Position numbers and translations under genes: made by a program. 64,000 bases of DNA from Rotaria sordida. Taxonomy: Eukaryota; Rotifera; Eurotatoria; Philodinida; Philodinidae. This document shows positions 26,866-40,400 of this stretch, piece after piece; position 1 is the stretch's first letter, and each line of letters begins with the position of its first letter. The DNA lies in NCBI GenBank assembly GCA_905250125.1, contig CAJNOL010000016.1:62001-126000 (forward strand), read 5' to 3'. The notes under the pieces were generated by a model, which did no database searches, was not told the DNA's origin, and saw only the letters and a list, made by a program, of their open reading frames with translations.

Positions 26866-29169
26866 CAGATTTCTTCTCTTTTTTTTTCTTCTCTATGTTG
26901 TACAGTTTTTTTTTGTTTTACTAGTGCAATAATAAATCTAATGTGTCATGTTTTTTTTTCTCAAGAGATCATATTGTGTGTTTATTATTCTAAAGAGAAA
27001 GAAATACAGATGAACAATATAATTGAGCGTATGCTATTTTTAATTGAGTATCAATAGAATTAAGATGCTCTGAATGAATTTTCTCAAGGGAAAAATAAAA
27101 ATTTAATTTGTTTTAGGACGAACTGTCCAGACATATTTACTATTTAATAGGATGAACCATTTGATCGTGAATAGAAAAACAAAACTTGATTAGAAACATT
27201 GTTCTTGCAATTTTGATAAACGCAAATGAATCGCAGTATTCCATAGTAAATAATTTTCTGCATTAGTTCGATATTGACAAATTAATCTTCTTGTTGTAAT
27301 TGAGATCAGAGATGTTTTATAATTAAAGTTATAAATTTTAAATATTATGATTAGCTGCGACTAGGCTCTTTATTGGACAATAGGTCAAACATAATCATAT
27401 GTTATGATAAATTTTAATATAAAAAAAAAATAATGTAAAAAATATTGAAAACAGAATAATGATAAATCTCGTCGAACTACTACCCTTAAATTTTGAGTCT
27501 TCAACTATTTCAATAGTTTAGAAGACTGAAAAACAAATTGACAGTTCGAAAATATCCCATCGACAGTTGTTTGCTAACGTGTAATCAAAAATTAGAATGA
27601 TTTAAAGAGCTCAGTATGTTTGAAGTGTTCAAAAATTAAATTTCATTTTGAGTGTCTTTTCATCACGAATGTAAACATATTACTATTATAATTTCAGTTG
27701 CAGTTGATAAATAACAGTGTTCAAATAATGAAACAATGTAAAATCATGCAATAAAAGTGAAGAAGCATTTGGAGACCGAGTTTCGCAGAAGTTTTCAACA
27801 ATCATAATTAAAATGAGCATGGGAAAGTGCTTTTAAGATAGATCTACTCTCGTTGAACACTCGATACTTCGATGAGCTTCAACTAATCGGAATCATATCA
27901 AGCAAACGAAAGACTCTTTTCAATGAGTCTCGTCTCTTCGAGTATTTGAAATGCGTCCAAGCTCTCGAAAATGAGCGTATGACGAAACAATTTTTTGATC
28001 GTTCGATATTCAATGATTACGAACGAATTCAAAACTCCAACATATCTTTAGAATAGGGTCCTACATGGTTCTCGATTAAGAGTGGATGGTGGGGTCATTT
28101 TTCCGCCCAAAATTGAAAACATGTCCGACTTTCTACGAAAATTTCTGATACTTTCTGCCAAATTTTAAGAAATCTCATGGTAAATTCTAGCAGAAATCCT
28201 GTTGTAAGTACTGTTTGCCATTTTTCTGGCAGAAAGTCGAATGAAAACACTTTCTGTAAACAAAGTCTCGTGGAAGATCGATGAATTCAACCGTATTTGT
28301 TCAGTGTGTGTCAGAAAGTCAGATAAAACACTTTCTGCCGAATTTTTAGCTTCTCCTAATTTTTCAAAATAATCGACAATTCTGGGATCGTATCGACGAA
28401 AAGTATCGAAAAAAAAACATCTAGTATGCCAAGATTTTGATTGCCAAATATTATTTTTCATGTAAAATAAGTCTGACATTGGGACACTTTACAAGATAAA
28501 ATTTCACCATTAAAAGACTAAAAGAGAGTACAAGCCAAATTTTAATATGAGATATTTTCAATTGAAAACTAAATTGTCCATTATATTTTTTTCATCCTGA
28601 TTCCGAATATCAGACTTATTTTCTATTAAAAATAGTTTTTACCAATAAAATCTTTAAAACACTAACTGTTTTTTTCTTGGTATTTCATGTGAAAGTGACA
28701 CTAGTCTAAAGATAATAATTACTTTGTCATCTTGAAGATGGTTGTGAGGACTTATTTAGCAATAATCTCTACGGAGACTGTTCGTATTAAATTATGATCT
28801 TCCAATGAATGATTTGTATTCTGAAATTCAAATATGCACCGGTTATTCATCGCAATTCAAGATAAGTGGGTTCTTTAAGTATCAAAATACTCCTGGCAGT
28901 AGAATCAAACGTTTCCCAAATGACATATACCAGAAAAGCATTTGTGTTTTCTTTTAATAAACATGAGGAGAATCTAAACTCAATAAAGAAACTAGAACAC
29001 ATCAGAATCAAAAGGAATGATAGCTGAAAAAAACAAGCTCATGAGATTCATTTGATCTGAACGATCGATCCTAGATATAGTGTTTTGAGCACAAAACAAA
29101 TATACTAAATTGTTCAAGATTTTTGGACAATCACACTCAAAACAGCACTCATTCATCTTTCATTTCGTC
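26866..29169. other. Gene-poor spacer with ACTTTCTG repeat cluster
   Basis: The cadherin 3' UTR comes first (AATAAA-like signals near 26930), then AT-rich DNA. Near 28125-28345 the motif ACTTTCTG or its inverse AGAAAGT recurs at least six times, including the palindromic TTTCTGGCAGAAAG, suggesting an old small repeat. A 67-codon open frame at 27853-28056 has plausible composition but no family and no splice context; it may be a gene fragment. Confidence 0.4.
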
Positions 29170-29440
29170 ATCCACCAGTGACTACGATCTCTACAAACAT
29201 TGTTAGAGTGCAAAATTGGATGAAAGACTACTCGACTACACTGTCATATTGTAAGAAAGCATTTACCATCTACGAGAAATATGTTCCATTCAATCATCCT
29301 CCTCTGATCTTACCTTATTATAACATGGTAACAGCATTGAAAAGTCTCCATCAATATATAGAAACGACTGAATCTGCATCGCAAGCTGTTGACATTGCTT
29401 GTCATGCTTTTAGATCTAATTATTTTCAAGTTTGACAATG
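29170..29440 (+). pseudogene. Fragment of a TPR (kinesin-light-chain-like) repeat protein
   Basis: The translation contains YSTTLSYCKKAFTIYEKYVP followed by a second partly preserved unit with LPYYNMVTALKSL, the spacing and pattern of 42-residue KLC-type TPR units (A..YY.KAL.I.EK..P..HP). Only about two units remain and no start, acceptor or flanking domain is seen. It probably comes from the ART-TPR family whose other broken member lies at 60.9-63.8 kb. Confidence 0.55.
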
Positions 29441-30997
29441 TCAGAAGCTTCTCGATGAATTTCGCCAAGAACTATGATAGATACGTATGAAGAAGGCTTC
29501 AAGATTGAAAATGATTATTTTGTTAGTTTATTGATAACCTCGACGTCTGCTTACATACTTTCGTAAATCTTCGATGGTCATGAATATAAACTGTCATTTA
29601 TAGATTTGATGATAGTAATCAAGCATTTTCCCAATCGATCACCAAAGGAAAATTAACAACGATCTACTTCACAAAAGTACAGTGTAAATAACACACAATA
29701 TGTTTAAGCAGATGCATAACTTTCTTATCGAATTCCTACCAAAAATCGTCAGGTTTCTTAAGATTTGAAAATATTCTATGACTTCGAATATTCGGATCCG
29801 AATTCTAAATTAGCTAAACGTGAATCTGACAAATTTCAACAGGATGTTGTTGTCAATCGATGGAAAAATATCCAATAGATTCAACTATTGGACATCGTGA
29901 GATTTTCTAGAACCCGATGGAGTTTAATAAGGTGAGTTCCATCTATGTAGGACATAAAACGCAATCGTTCTTGAAAACAAGTTAAAATTTCTAAAGCATT
30001 GATAATGCGAAATGCACGTTTTGCGCTCATATGAGTTTTGAAAAACAAGTCTCATGCTCGTCGATACAACTTCTGTGAAGTACATAATAAACAGTTGTAT
30101 GATAACTTTCATTGGTAGTAAAGAAAGCTAGTAAAATGCAATCAACATCTTCAATTATTGCCTCATTCGGTAGTAATACAAAAGCAATGAAAATAGCAAA
30201 ATGTTTCTTCTTAACAAAGAAAGTTTTTCGATAATTTCTGAATTCGAATATATTCATTTTCTTTATTTTCAAATGTCGAAACTTGAGCAGTCTCAGGTTG
30301 TGAAAAGCTATGAAGTACATTTATGAAGGAATGACGCTAAGAAAATTGTCAATCTCTGATGATTTTAGTTACAGTTTATCAGATAATGCTGAATACACTA
30401 ACTGTTTTGCACCATAGAATAGGTTTTATGACACAGAGAAAACTGATTTCAAGTGATTAGCTAAAAACTTGCATTCACTAACGGGATATGATTAAAACTG
30501 ACGCAACCTATAATTTTCTTGAGTGTTGTATTAGCTAGAGCTTCTATGAGTTTTTCCTTATGGATTCAGAATACTTTCGATGGTTTTCAAATGTGAAACT
30601 AGAAGGCGAGGATAAGAGGTTTATAATGTATTTTCTCAAGTTTCGATTAGTCTTGATATGATCTCAGTATTTACAACGATTCAAAAAGCGTTTCACTAAA
30701 ACGTCTCTGAGAAGCTAAATCGAAAATCAATTAAAGATGTGATCTAGATTCTTAGGAAAATTTTTCCTAGGTAGGGAAAGCTTGTTGCACCTTGCAATAA
30801 AAAATCTTTTGCATGATTATTACATTTATTGATTAAATATACAAAAATGAGTTATTATACAGTTGAAACAATAACAGGTCATTAATAAAATGTTCATAGT
30901 ATTCAGAATGTGACAAATCCAATGTCGGTAATGTTCAAAATTTAAAATGTTAATATTTCTTCCATCATTGAAATATATTTTGCTATTGAGAATAGCT
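29441..30997. other. Gene-poor spacer
   Basis: No gene can be supported. Minus-strand open frames around 29924-30320 overlap one another in different phases and match no family known to me. The 3' end of the Hint gene abuts this spacer at 30998. Confidence 0.4.
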
Positions 30998-32907
30998 TCA
31001 TACAGATACAAATACATGAATGAAATCTCGAATTCGATTGAGTATAATCAATCGAAATAAGTCAATTGTCGAAAAATAATTGTGTAGATAATCAATATAT
31101 TTTTTCATATATGTAGGTCCCATTAAGGACGATACGATTTGAAGAGTACCATAGCGTAACCATCGCCGTGGTGCCATAATCAAATGAACAAACGAATGCA
31201 CATATGTTCCATAACAAGAGACCACAACATCATTGACAACTAAAGTTCCTTCAAGTGTAAGTGGTGCGTAAGCATCAAAGAGTTGAACATTTTTTATACT
31301 AGTCACTCTAGCCTGAATAGCTGATAGATAGTCATCTTCTACCAAGTACAAATAATCACCGATCTGAACTTGAGACGCAAAGAGATACTTCACTTGAACA
31401 TCATGTTCCTTTTTGACGAGTAATGAATGTCTTGGAGTGATATGCAGTGGTTTGAAACGAACATTAGACTCGACTTGAATTTCTAGAAAATCTACAGATG
31501 AACCATTATTATATTTCTGAAAGATGTCCACTGCGAGCACTGGACTTGAACGAAGTTTAACCCCTTGAATCGCCGTTTCGTAAGCCACAAGTATTTGATC
31601 ACCTATCTTAATATCACGTATTTTCACTCGAGAGCCACCTTCTTTTACCAAAAATCCATCGCCGTCGAAACATACTATCAAAAAAAAAATACTAAATGTA
31701 GGTTTGATACTAAAAATTGTTGAGAAATTAATTCCGAATATAATTATGCTCAATGATAATCTAGAACCAGAGCAATACTCTTCTGAGGTAATTCTCATCT
31801 GTTGAAAGAAATCTTTACATTTTCTTTAAATATACTGGAATAAGATAGGATGGTGAAGAACAGCAAGAAATAAAAATTTTCAATCTCGAAAAAAATTTGT
31901 TTTGATCATTGTTTTTATATGACACTTCAATAAAGGGTAAAATGATTGATGGAATTTTGGCTCAGCGGCTATCTTGTAGGTGGAATGATAACGACTGTGA
32001 CGGTGAATGCAAAAGTTTGAGACTATCCATTTAGAGTGGGTGTGGATGAAGAGAAGAAACTGATCTTTACTGTTATCCTGACTCTCGCACATCCTGCACT
32101 CACTCTCACTCTCATCCATCCCTTCATATCCATCCTAAACACACACAGTACCACCACACGCGCCTGCACTCATACTTATGATACATTCTTATGCAGATTT
32201 ATGATGTTGATTTTCATGGCTTTAGTATCTCTCATCTATTTCTGTTCTTTTCTCATTATTGGTGTTAAGGAAGAAATGCAGATTTTAAACTACGGAACAT
32301 TGTATAGATTTATGGAATATTTAAATTCTCTTTTTCTCAACTTTCAGAATTCATAAAACCGAAAATTTAAACAATCTAAAAAATTGAATGAGGTCACGAA
32401 ATCGAAAACCTATTTTTTCTTGTTCAGCATGACATCTTTATGAGTTTCACATTTTAGTCTTATTGGAAGTTATTTTAACAAGCTTTTTCTCTCGAACGCA
32501 ATTGCTGCAGTAGTTATACAGTGTGCATATGTATCAAATTTGAAGAAAGAAAAATCAAACTTTCTCATTTGAATATTACTTGGTCTTTTAGTTGTTGTAG
32601 TCGTTGTTGTAGGTGTTGTAACGAAACTGCGTCTTGTAAATATAAACGTCAGAGATACTATGAGAGCTATTATAACTACACCACCAACTATAATTCCAGT
32701 AATGACAGCGCCTTGATAAGAATGTCTTGTAGGCTGCGGTTGCACAGAATTTGCATCGATGGCCACTGGGCCTGAAGGAGTAATATAACCAACATTGACA
32801 GGAACATAAGACGAACTTGCAATTTGTTGTTGGCGGTAGGTCGCCTCGTCATATGATGGTGGTATCAATAAGCGATCTTTTAGATATGGCTCTACAAATA
32901 TCAACAT
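30998..32907 (-). CDS. Membrane-anchored hedgehog-type Hint (autoprocessing) protein
   Basis: Two exons (32580-32907 and 30998-31674) join in matching phase to 334 residues. The N-terminal part has a PPxY motif (IPPSYDEA, about residues 15-22), a Pro/Gln-rich region, one membrane segment (about 66-91, GVVIIALIVSLTFIFT) and a Thr-rich linker. The rest is a Hint/Hog domain that begins exactly at the splice junction with the nucleophile Cys (about 111, CFDGDGFL). It carries the block-B TxxH motif as TPRH (T189, H192) and the C-terminal VVNDVVVSCY with Cys at about 263, followed by an HLIMAPRRWL segment like the end of hedgehog Hog domains. Known hedgehog Hint domains cut themselves at that Cys and attach a sterol; here self-cleavage is inferred from intact key residues. 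The 905-bp intron is unusual. The start is uncertain: TTTGTAG just upstream of EPYLKDR could be an acceptor from an earlier exon. Confidence 0.8.
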
Positions 32908-35900
32908 AGAACACTGATAATGTTTATTGTATTGGGTTGAAAAATAGTTAGTTAAAACTTATTGACAGTTCTACATATTTTTTCAAATGACTTTTGCATA
33001 TCTTACAAGACAAGAAAAATTCTTGTATTATTGCGGTTAATCTTCCGTCAAACTCTATTCATTAATGGGTACGCTATAAAGAATGGCACTTGCAGTATTT
33101 TGCTCACCGGTTATTTTCAGTTAATCATTCAAGAATAAATTTGTTTTAACTAGAAGATGACCATGGTTTTCCCTATTAGAATGTACAAGACCAGTTAATT
33201 TCAGATATCAACATGAAATGGTGAATAAAAAAAAACAATTATGAAACTTCAACATGTGTAGCTTGCAATGAAAAAAAATGTAGTATTCTCTGTTTCATTT
33301 ATTGACACCTTATTTCATAAGACAAAAATAAGTAACCATTTTGTGATGTCAGAAAAACTCTATTGTTTGACTATAATAGAATTTTCTTTGCATCACACGA
33401 AACCACGCAGGATAAAACTTCTTTGTTTGATCATCAATTTTTCAGAAATACAAGAAAATTTTATATACACAGATGTAAGAATAATATGCTGAACTTATTT
33501 TGTTTCATTTCAAAATAAAATGAATCGCACATTATATTTGCCCTTTGAAATTTGAATTTAATCTTTGTTTCCATCTAAATGAGCTTAAACAAGCTAGATT
33601 TTGATTATGTTCAACTTAGTATCAAAAACTGTTCTACTGAGAAATGATACCGTATAGAAAGGAGTTTTAGTCTACGCTACGAAAACGTGCAAATTTGATT
33701 GCACGAAACAGTTGCCTTGCCAATTTTTTGGTTTGTAACAGCATAAAAATAATGTGAATTTTTCGACAAAAAAAATGCTTTTGATAGCTGGATATGCTAA
33801 AGTTTCACAATGTTTTTGATTCAATATTTTATGTAGCTACCTGCAATTAAATGGTGTTAGAGGTTCGTATAGCATAGAATGGATATCCAAAAAGCGAAAA
33901 AAAAAAAATGTGAAACGTATACTACATTCACTATATCACAGAATGTCACTTATTAAAATTTGCTATTCTTTATTTCACTTATGTAAACATTCCGATCATG
34001 TATCTTGAAAAGACAAATTCGAAATCATAAACTATTTAATTCTCTATACATCATAAAATTGAAATATTCAATATACTATTCCGTATCGTTACATAAATCG
34101 TTTGTCAAATTCATAATTTTTCTTGTAGATATGTTTTATAAAATAGCATAAAAGCCTGATAATGTAAGACAAACAATAGTTTTGACAATCATTAATTTAC
34201 AGAATTCATCAAAGTCACAGGACAAGAATTTTGTAAGAAATTATTACGACTAGTTTGATTTTCGCTTTTCTTGGAACTCATGACGGAAACTGTATATTCT
34301 TTCGTTTTGAATTTTTATTAATTAATATTTACGGTACTAGTTGTTTCTAGTTTATGAATTTCATTACAAAAACAATTCTGTTTCGACATGAGATCTGATC
34401 GAAAATATAAACGACATGATTTGTTTCATAGAGAGAGATCTTCATCCAATGATGACTTTGCCACCTATACTATATAGTAGTTTAAATACAAACAAATACA
34501 ACTCCAATGTCTTGCTTATATTCTACTAAGATCAATTGTATCTATTATACTGTAGCATGTGTCTAGCAAAATAAGTCCAAGCATTTGTAATACTTCTTTG
34601 AACTAATGAAAAACATTATACATATTTTCTACTAGACATTTTTGCATAGAAATCAAGTGCTTTTTCGTGACACCACAGACAATGTTTCAGTGTCTCCTCA
34701 ATGTACAAAAACTCAAACTCAGGTAAAATATTTAAAAAAAAAATATTGTACAACACTAGCGCTATCTACAAGACTGTACTCTCACTGCAACATTGTGTAA
34801 TCTTTTTTCAAAGTATAAAATGGTTTGAAAGTGAAATTTATTACGAAGTGATCACAATCAAAAGAATTACAATGGATACTTTAGAATATTTTAGATTTCA
34901 CATAGAATCTTATCTACTCAAAAAATACATAAGTACTGTTAACACTAATCATTGTTAAATTCAAATAGCTCAATTATTTATCGATTTGGTAACAATTTAA
35001 AAAGAGTTCAACTTTACTTGATAGTCTTAAAAACAACCTTTCAAACAGTAAAATCTTACCCTGATTCAGCATGTTTCAAATTGCGCTGGTTGATTTTTAT
35101 GCAGAAATATTTGCTTTTGTAATGATTCATGAATCGAGCAGACAGTGCATTTTTATTACCTTCTCGTTTGATCTTTGTCAGGAAAGAAAAAAGCAACAAA
35201 GTTACATGTGCGTTTCTTGTCGAGTAATCTATCGCCATGTATACGCACATATACAGTGATGGACAAATTTGTCTACGTCCCCTTCTCTAACAATTGCAAC
35301 TATTTTGCTTGATAGTGAATTAATATTTTAGGTGTATATGTGCGACAAAAAACCTCCAATCGTAAGCATCAACGTTTTTCATTAGTTGATGTATATTGGA
35401 GTTATAAATCGAACATTATCTTTATCTTGGCACTTGTATTTTCGAGCAACTTTTATTCGACAGTCAAATGTTGCAGCTATTTTCAGTATAAATTTTGGTG
35501 AGAAACCACTTTGAAATGACTTAAGAGTCAATATTCTTCTCATTTCAAACTGAATTTTGACAAAAAAAAACATTCTTCTTTGTCCCAAGCTGCGAGTGTT
35601 TAATATGTCTTAAAAAAAGCAATGCTTCTCTTAGAATATCTTGCAAGAAACGTCCTACAACCAAATAAAAGAAGTAACGAAACACGGTTATAATAATCAT
35701 AGCATTCTCACTTTCAACCTTATTCTAACAACATATTCTCACTCAAGAATGGAAAGGATATTACATACTCTATATATACACTATATATCATCTGTAGATT
35801 CGTAAGAACTACATGTCATAAAAGTAAAGGATATAAAAAGAATACACTATCATACAAAATTCTACGGCCCGTCAAGATTCCTATTTCATTTTGAAATTGA

Positions 35901-36409
35901 GTACTTTTGTTTTTTTAAATCAGATTAAAATCAAATAGACTATTGCATAAGAATTCTTCATTATTTGAACACTAGTAGATTTCAAACAGTATCTTTTTCT
36001 GTTCTAAAATCTCTTTTATTTGTAGTTTAATTATTCGTTGTCCTAGTCAACAACAACAACAAATTGTTTTCTGTATTTTCAAAATGTTTATTATAGTCCT
36101 TTAGTGATTTATTTCAAGAAAAAGGAAATAAATAAACTATTATTTAAAATCGTTTTGCCTTCTAAACGGCTTTTGTTGTCTTCATGACACTGCTCTTACT
36201 CTTAAAACACTATCTAATTGCAGTCATTTATAATAGTTCTATTAGTTAAATAAGAAATCTACTCTCGATCAAATTGTTAACTATTCAAGACGCTTCATGT
36301 TGAAAATATTGAATATGAAAAAAAGAAAAACAACACAACCTATTATTTATAACTATCGTCATAAAATTAACAATTATTTTCGCTCTGAATTTTGTTAAGA
36401 TAAATTAAA
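32908..36409. other. Gene-poor AT-rich spacer
   Basis: About 3.5 kb upstream of the Hint gene. Short open frames on both strands lack family features and splice context. No tRNA, rRNA or inverted-repeat element stands out. Confidence 0.4.
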
Positions 36410-36790
36410 TAAGATGTTCCATAGAAATCACTAAATCTTCATTGATTGAAATTTTGAATCTTAAATAATCATTCAACGTTTGAGATAAAGAAAAAGGGAG
36501 AAGATGACGCGTTATCAAGTAGGTTCCATTTGATTGTTTATAAACTCCATAATCTGCATGCATATCATCAAAGTCTGTTGAACGTCAAGATAAACCATAT
36601 ATGCGAAGATCATCATTCATAACCACTTGTTCAGCCTGTACAAAAACGTTGATAATTCAGTGTTGGAACTAAAATTGATTCATGATTTTCAGCAATAATC
36701 TATTCATGTTTAAATGAAAGTTCACTTAACCGTTGATCCAAATCTTTAAATGATTTTCAATCACGACAATGTGGACGTGTGCCTAAGCAC
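36410..36790 (-). pseudogene. Decayed coding remnant, possibly alpha-crystallin (sHSP)-like
   Basis: On the minus strand the best segment reads YGVYKQSNGTYLITRHLLPF and continues to ISINEDLVIS, preceded by NDDLRIYGLS and, further upstream, by KSFKDLDQRLSELSFKHE. The order (strand, YG-V-like turn, acidic linker, RxxxLP, then a strand ending in DLVI) recalls a small-heat-shock alpha-crystallin domain, but the match is loose and the frame is broken. Unrelated origin is quite possible. Confidence 0.3.
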
Positions 36791-37445
36791 AAAGAAAACC
36801 CACACCAACATGTACACCAAATCACACATACGTCCACATATAGATCTATACCTATATCAATCATATGCCATCGAGAAAGAAAACGTTAGAACAATGATCA
36901 ATATGAAAGAATGTTTAACGAAAACGTTGATGATTCATCAGAACTATAAGACTAAAGCCATATATGATTGTGACCAAAACAGCTACAGTCAAAAGTTACA
37001 TTTCCACTAACAGACACAAATACAATTATTCAAATAGTTTATGGTTTTTAACAAGCAGCATCTTTTGTTTTTCATTGAATTCGACGTTTAATTATTGTTG
37101 TTATTCTTAGTATATTCTGTGTTTATTGTTATACCTGTAAACCGCCCTTTGCTGATACTCGTTGCTAATTTATTCATCAACAAATAACTCGTGATGAAAC
37201 AGTCGTCGATGAACAATGTAAAACAAATGAACCTCAATAACAAGGTACTACTTCACAGTTAATCAACATATAAGAAATAGCATTTATGGTTGATATGAAG
37301 CCAAATAGATTCAGTTAAACAATATTCTTCTCTCTTAATTTTTAAAAAATACATGAAATATATCACTAATAAATGCGAACTACATATAATATTTTTAACT
37401 ACAAAAATAAAACGCATTTACAACTAGGTTTTTTTTTTATTGGAA
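36791..37445. other. Spacer 3' of the INPP4 gene
   Basis: No intact gene. On the plus strand near 37120-37165 a short Cys-rich reading (VYCYTCKPPFADTRC) is followed by a stop and then DETVVDEQCKTNEP; it resembles the start of a Ly6/uPAR-type fold but is too short to call. Confidence 0.35.
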
Positions 37446-40400
37446 TTATGTTTGAACATTGCCGTAAGTGCCTGGTTGAGCACGATAATATTCTGGAAAT
37501 GTACGTAATTGTATATATGAAAAAGCATATGCCTTAGCGCCTGTATTAGCAAGTGCATTTTCAATTGATGTACCATTACGTCGAAATTGATTAAGTACAT
37601 CTTGTAAATCATGTTGATCAATATTATGATTATTTACAAGTAATTGTCCTTGTTCTAATGTAAAACTCATTGATGTACGATCTTTAGCACTTTTACAACC
37701 AGTGACTCGTATTCCATATGCTCGACGACAAATCTAAATTGAAATAAAGAAAATGACTAAACATGTCAAAAAGTATATCATACTTTTTCAGCAAGTGGAA
37801 AAATATCAACATTTTTTGGTTTGTTCAAATAGATTGTATGTTCAAGTAATTTCATTAAATCAGGTATGTCATCTTAAGAACAAATACAAAATATTCATAT
37901 GCTTTTTTTCTAGTCTCATACTAATACATTGTTCAAGTATGGAAAAAAAGAAAAAAAAAAGTACCTGGCAAACTATCGACACTTTTATTAATATAGGCTT
38001 TGAGTTTGGCTAAATTGTTATAGTTGAGGTCATTTTCAACCTGTGTTGAGCTGAAGAAATGTAACCTTAAAGAACAATTCAATTATTTTTGTTTTTATTT
38101 TCTTTTTTATTTCTTTCTATTACTAACGCCTTCATTCGCGCAATTGATGCTCGATGATCAATACCTATATTGAATACGATTGGCACAATACGAATCGATG
38201 CACCATCTTTCAATTTTTGTGGTAATTGAGCAAACATATGAGCCGGTAATGGTATCACAACTTTACAATAAAATCTTGTACCGAAAAATCGAGGTTGAAG
38301 TAAATTATTATTTTTAGTTGCAGGTACAAAACGTACATGAACATTTTCTAATGCATGAATTGCTTCAACAGAATCTTCAAGCATACCCAATTCATCAGCA
38401 TCACATGTAAGAAGATATTCGAAAGAGATTAACATTCCTGCAATGAATAAAATAAAGAATGCACAAAAAACAAAATTGAGAGAATAAAATAAAATTGAAA
38501 TTTTCATTATCTGTCTTTCTCCTCTATTTATAACTTATCAACTTCAATTATCTTTAGTTAATATTGAATTTTATTCCATAAACAAACTATCCAAATATTT
38601 ATGAAAAAAAAAAATGATCATGTCATTAATTGTATCAATCGCTTCGGCGGTATTACGGATCTATTTTTAGTAGAAATATTAATCGGTCTTTTTGTGGTTG
38701 TTGCTTTCGGTAAAACAACAACTCGAGATGATCGTAATTCTGGTTGCATAGGAAAAGTAAGGTATACTGTAGGTGGGGGTACAAGAACAATAGCTGGCCG
38801 AGGATAGTTGCTCATTGGAATTCTTTTCGAATTGTCTGTTGCAAATCTATTATCTGCTTTAAGCTTTTTCGAAGATGTCTTTATTGTTGTTGGATTTATT
38901 CGCTTGTTTGGTGATGATTTCAATGATGAAGCTAATGAAACCGATATAACTGATGACTCCGATGCTTCATTCTTTGTATTTTGATTAGATTTTAGTCGTC
39001 GATGAACACGTTTTGATGATACTCTTTGATCAAGTGATTGATCACATGTTTTAGGTCTTGAAAGTCGAATAGCAGTTTCCATAGTAAATGTTGTGATTGG
39101 ACTACGAGGATATTGACGTGTTGTAGGTAGACTTTCGGGTATAATTTTTGGTTTAATCTTAGTTGTTAATCGAACCTTTGGTTGGTTAAGATTCTGAATT
39201 GAAGTCGATGTTACTGATTGAGAGGTACTTGTTTTGCCTATTACTGGTCTTGTTGTTAATGTTGATGTGCGTGGAGGTGGAGCTGATTCTGTTGTTGCCA
39301 AAGAACTTCTTGATGGAACACGATTATAAAATGAATTAGTATCATTTGATGAATAACTTGGTGGTCGATTATGAGTTCGACTTTTTGTTATACGTCGATT
39401 AAAATCTTCTACATTTCCGAATGATCCTGTTTGATCAAAATTTTCTGTTGATGTCGTTAATAAACTTTCAGCAGTTTTTCGTTGTTCTTCTTCATCACGT
39501 GTAACATCACGTAAGGGATTTTCAATATCAGTAATATTTTTCTCAAAATCTGATATAAAACTAGCATGACGTTGTGATAATTCATCAAAACGATTGAGAA
39601 GGCCATCAATCGAGCGCAAAACAGGAATCATAATTATAGGTGTGCGCGTGTGTGCGTGTGTTCGCAAAAATACAGAAGAAGAAAAAAAAATCAAGTGTTG
39701 AAGATCAAATAAAAAAGAATGAGAATGTTTGGTGTTTTTTTGTTGCAAAATGCATTTAAATAAAAACATAATACATATTCTATCATTTACATTTTTCTCG
39801 CATGCCTATGTACTCACCATTGTTTATGTAAAGTTGCCATGCTTGATCACTTATTTTAACAGATGATAGAAGAACAGTGATTGAGAATATAAGACAAGTT
39901 AACTATACAAATAAAAAAAATATGACAATAACAATGTTTATAAAAGAAAATAATTTTCAAGATTAAATAAATATATATTTACCGCCTGAGAAAAAGCAAT
40001 ATCAAAACGTTCACGATAAACTTGAGAATAACGTTCAATTTCCATACTTTCTTTAAATATATATCGCATTATATGTTTACATGTATGACGTTCAAGTTCA
40101 TCAGCAATAGATTTTAAATAATTTAATTGTGTCATTCCAAATGTTTGTTCATCTTTCTTCATTGATTCTTTGATTTCTTCTAAAAGTTTTTTTGCTTTGT
40201 CATGTATAGTATCCTAAGAAAAAAGAAAAGTTTTGTTTATTTCTTGGTTTTTTGTTTTGTTTTAAAACGATATTATTCATATACATACTTGTGATGCAGA
40301 TACTTCTTCAGCAGATACTTTTGATACCAATGGATTAACAACTATTCGTGATGATGAACTAGCTATTTTATCAAGATCTTTGCTTGAATATTCAAGTAAA

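Noticed and set aside
27853-28056. 67-codon open frame resembling a conserved helix-rich fragment
   Set aside because: Too short, no start context or acceptor, and no family recognised; mentioned only as spacer content.
30027-30320. 97-codon minus-strand open frame near a TPR remnant
   Set aside because: Overlapping frames in other phases are equally open; no motif of the ART-TPR family or any other could be matched.
31675-31798. Alternative Hint-protein start reading through the acceptor (MRITSEEY...)
   Set aside because: The frame is open, but the spliced model supplies a clean phase match and a sensible anchor and stalk; the read-through sequence looks like intron.
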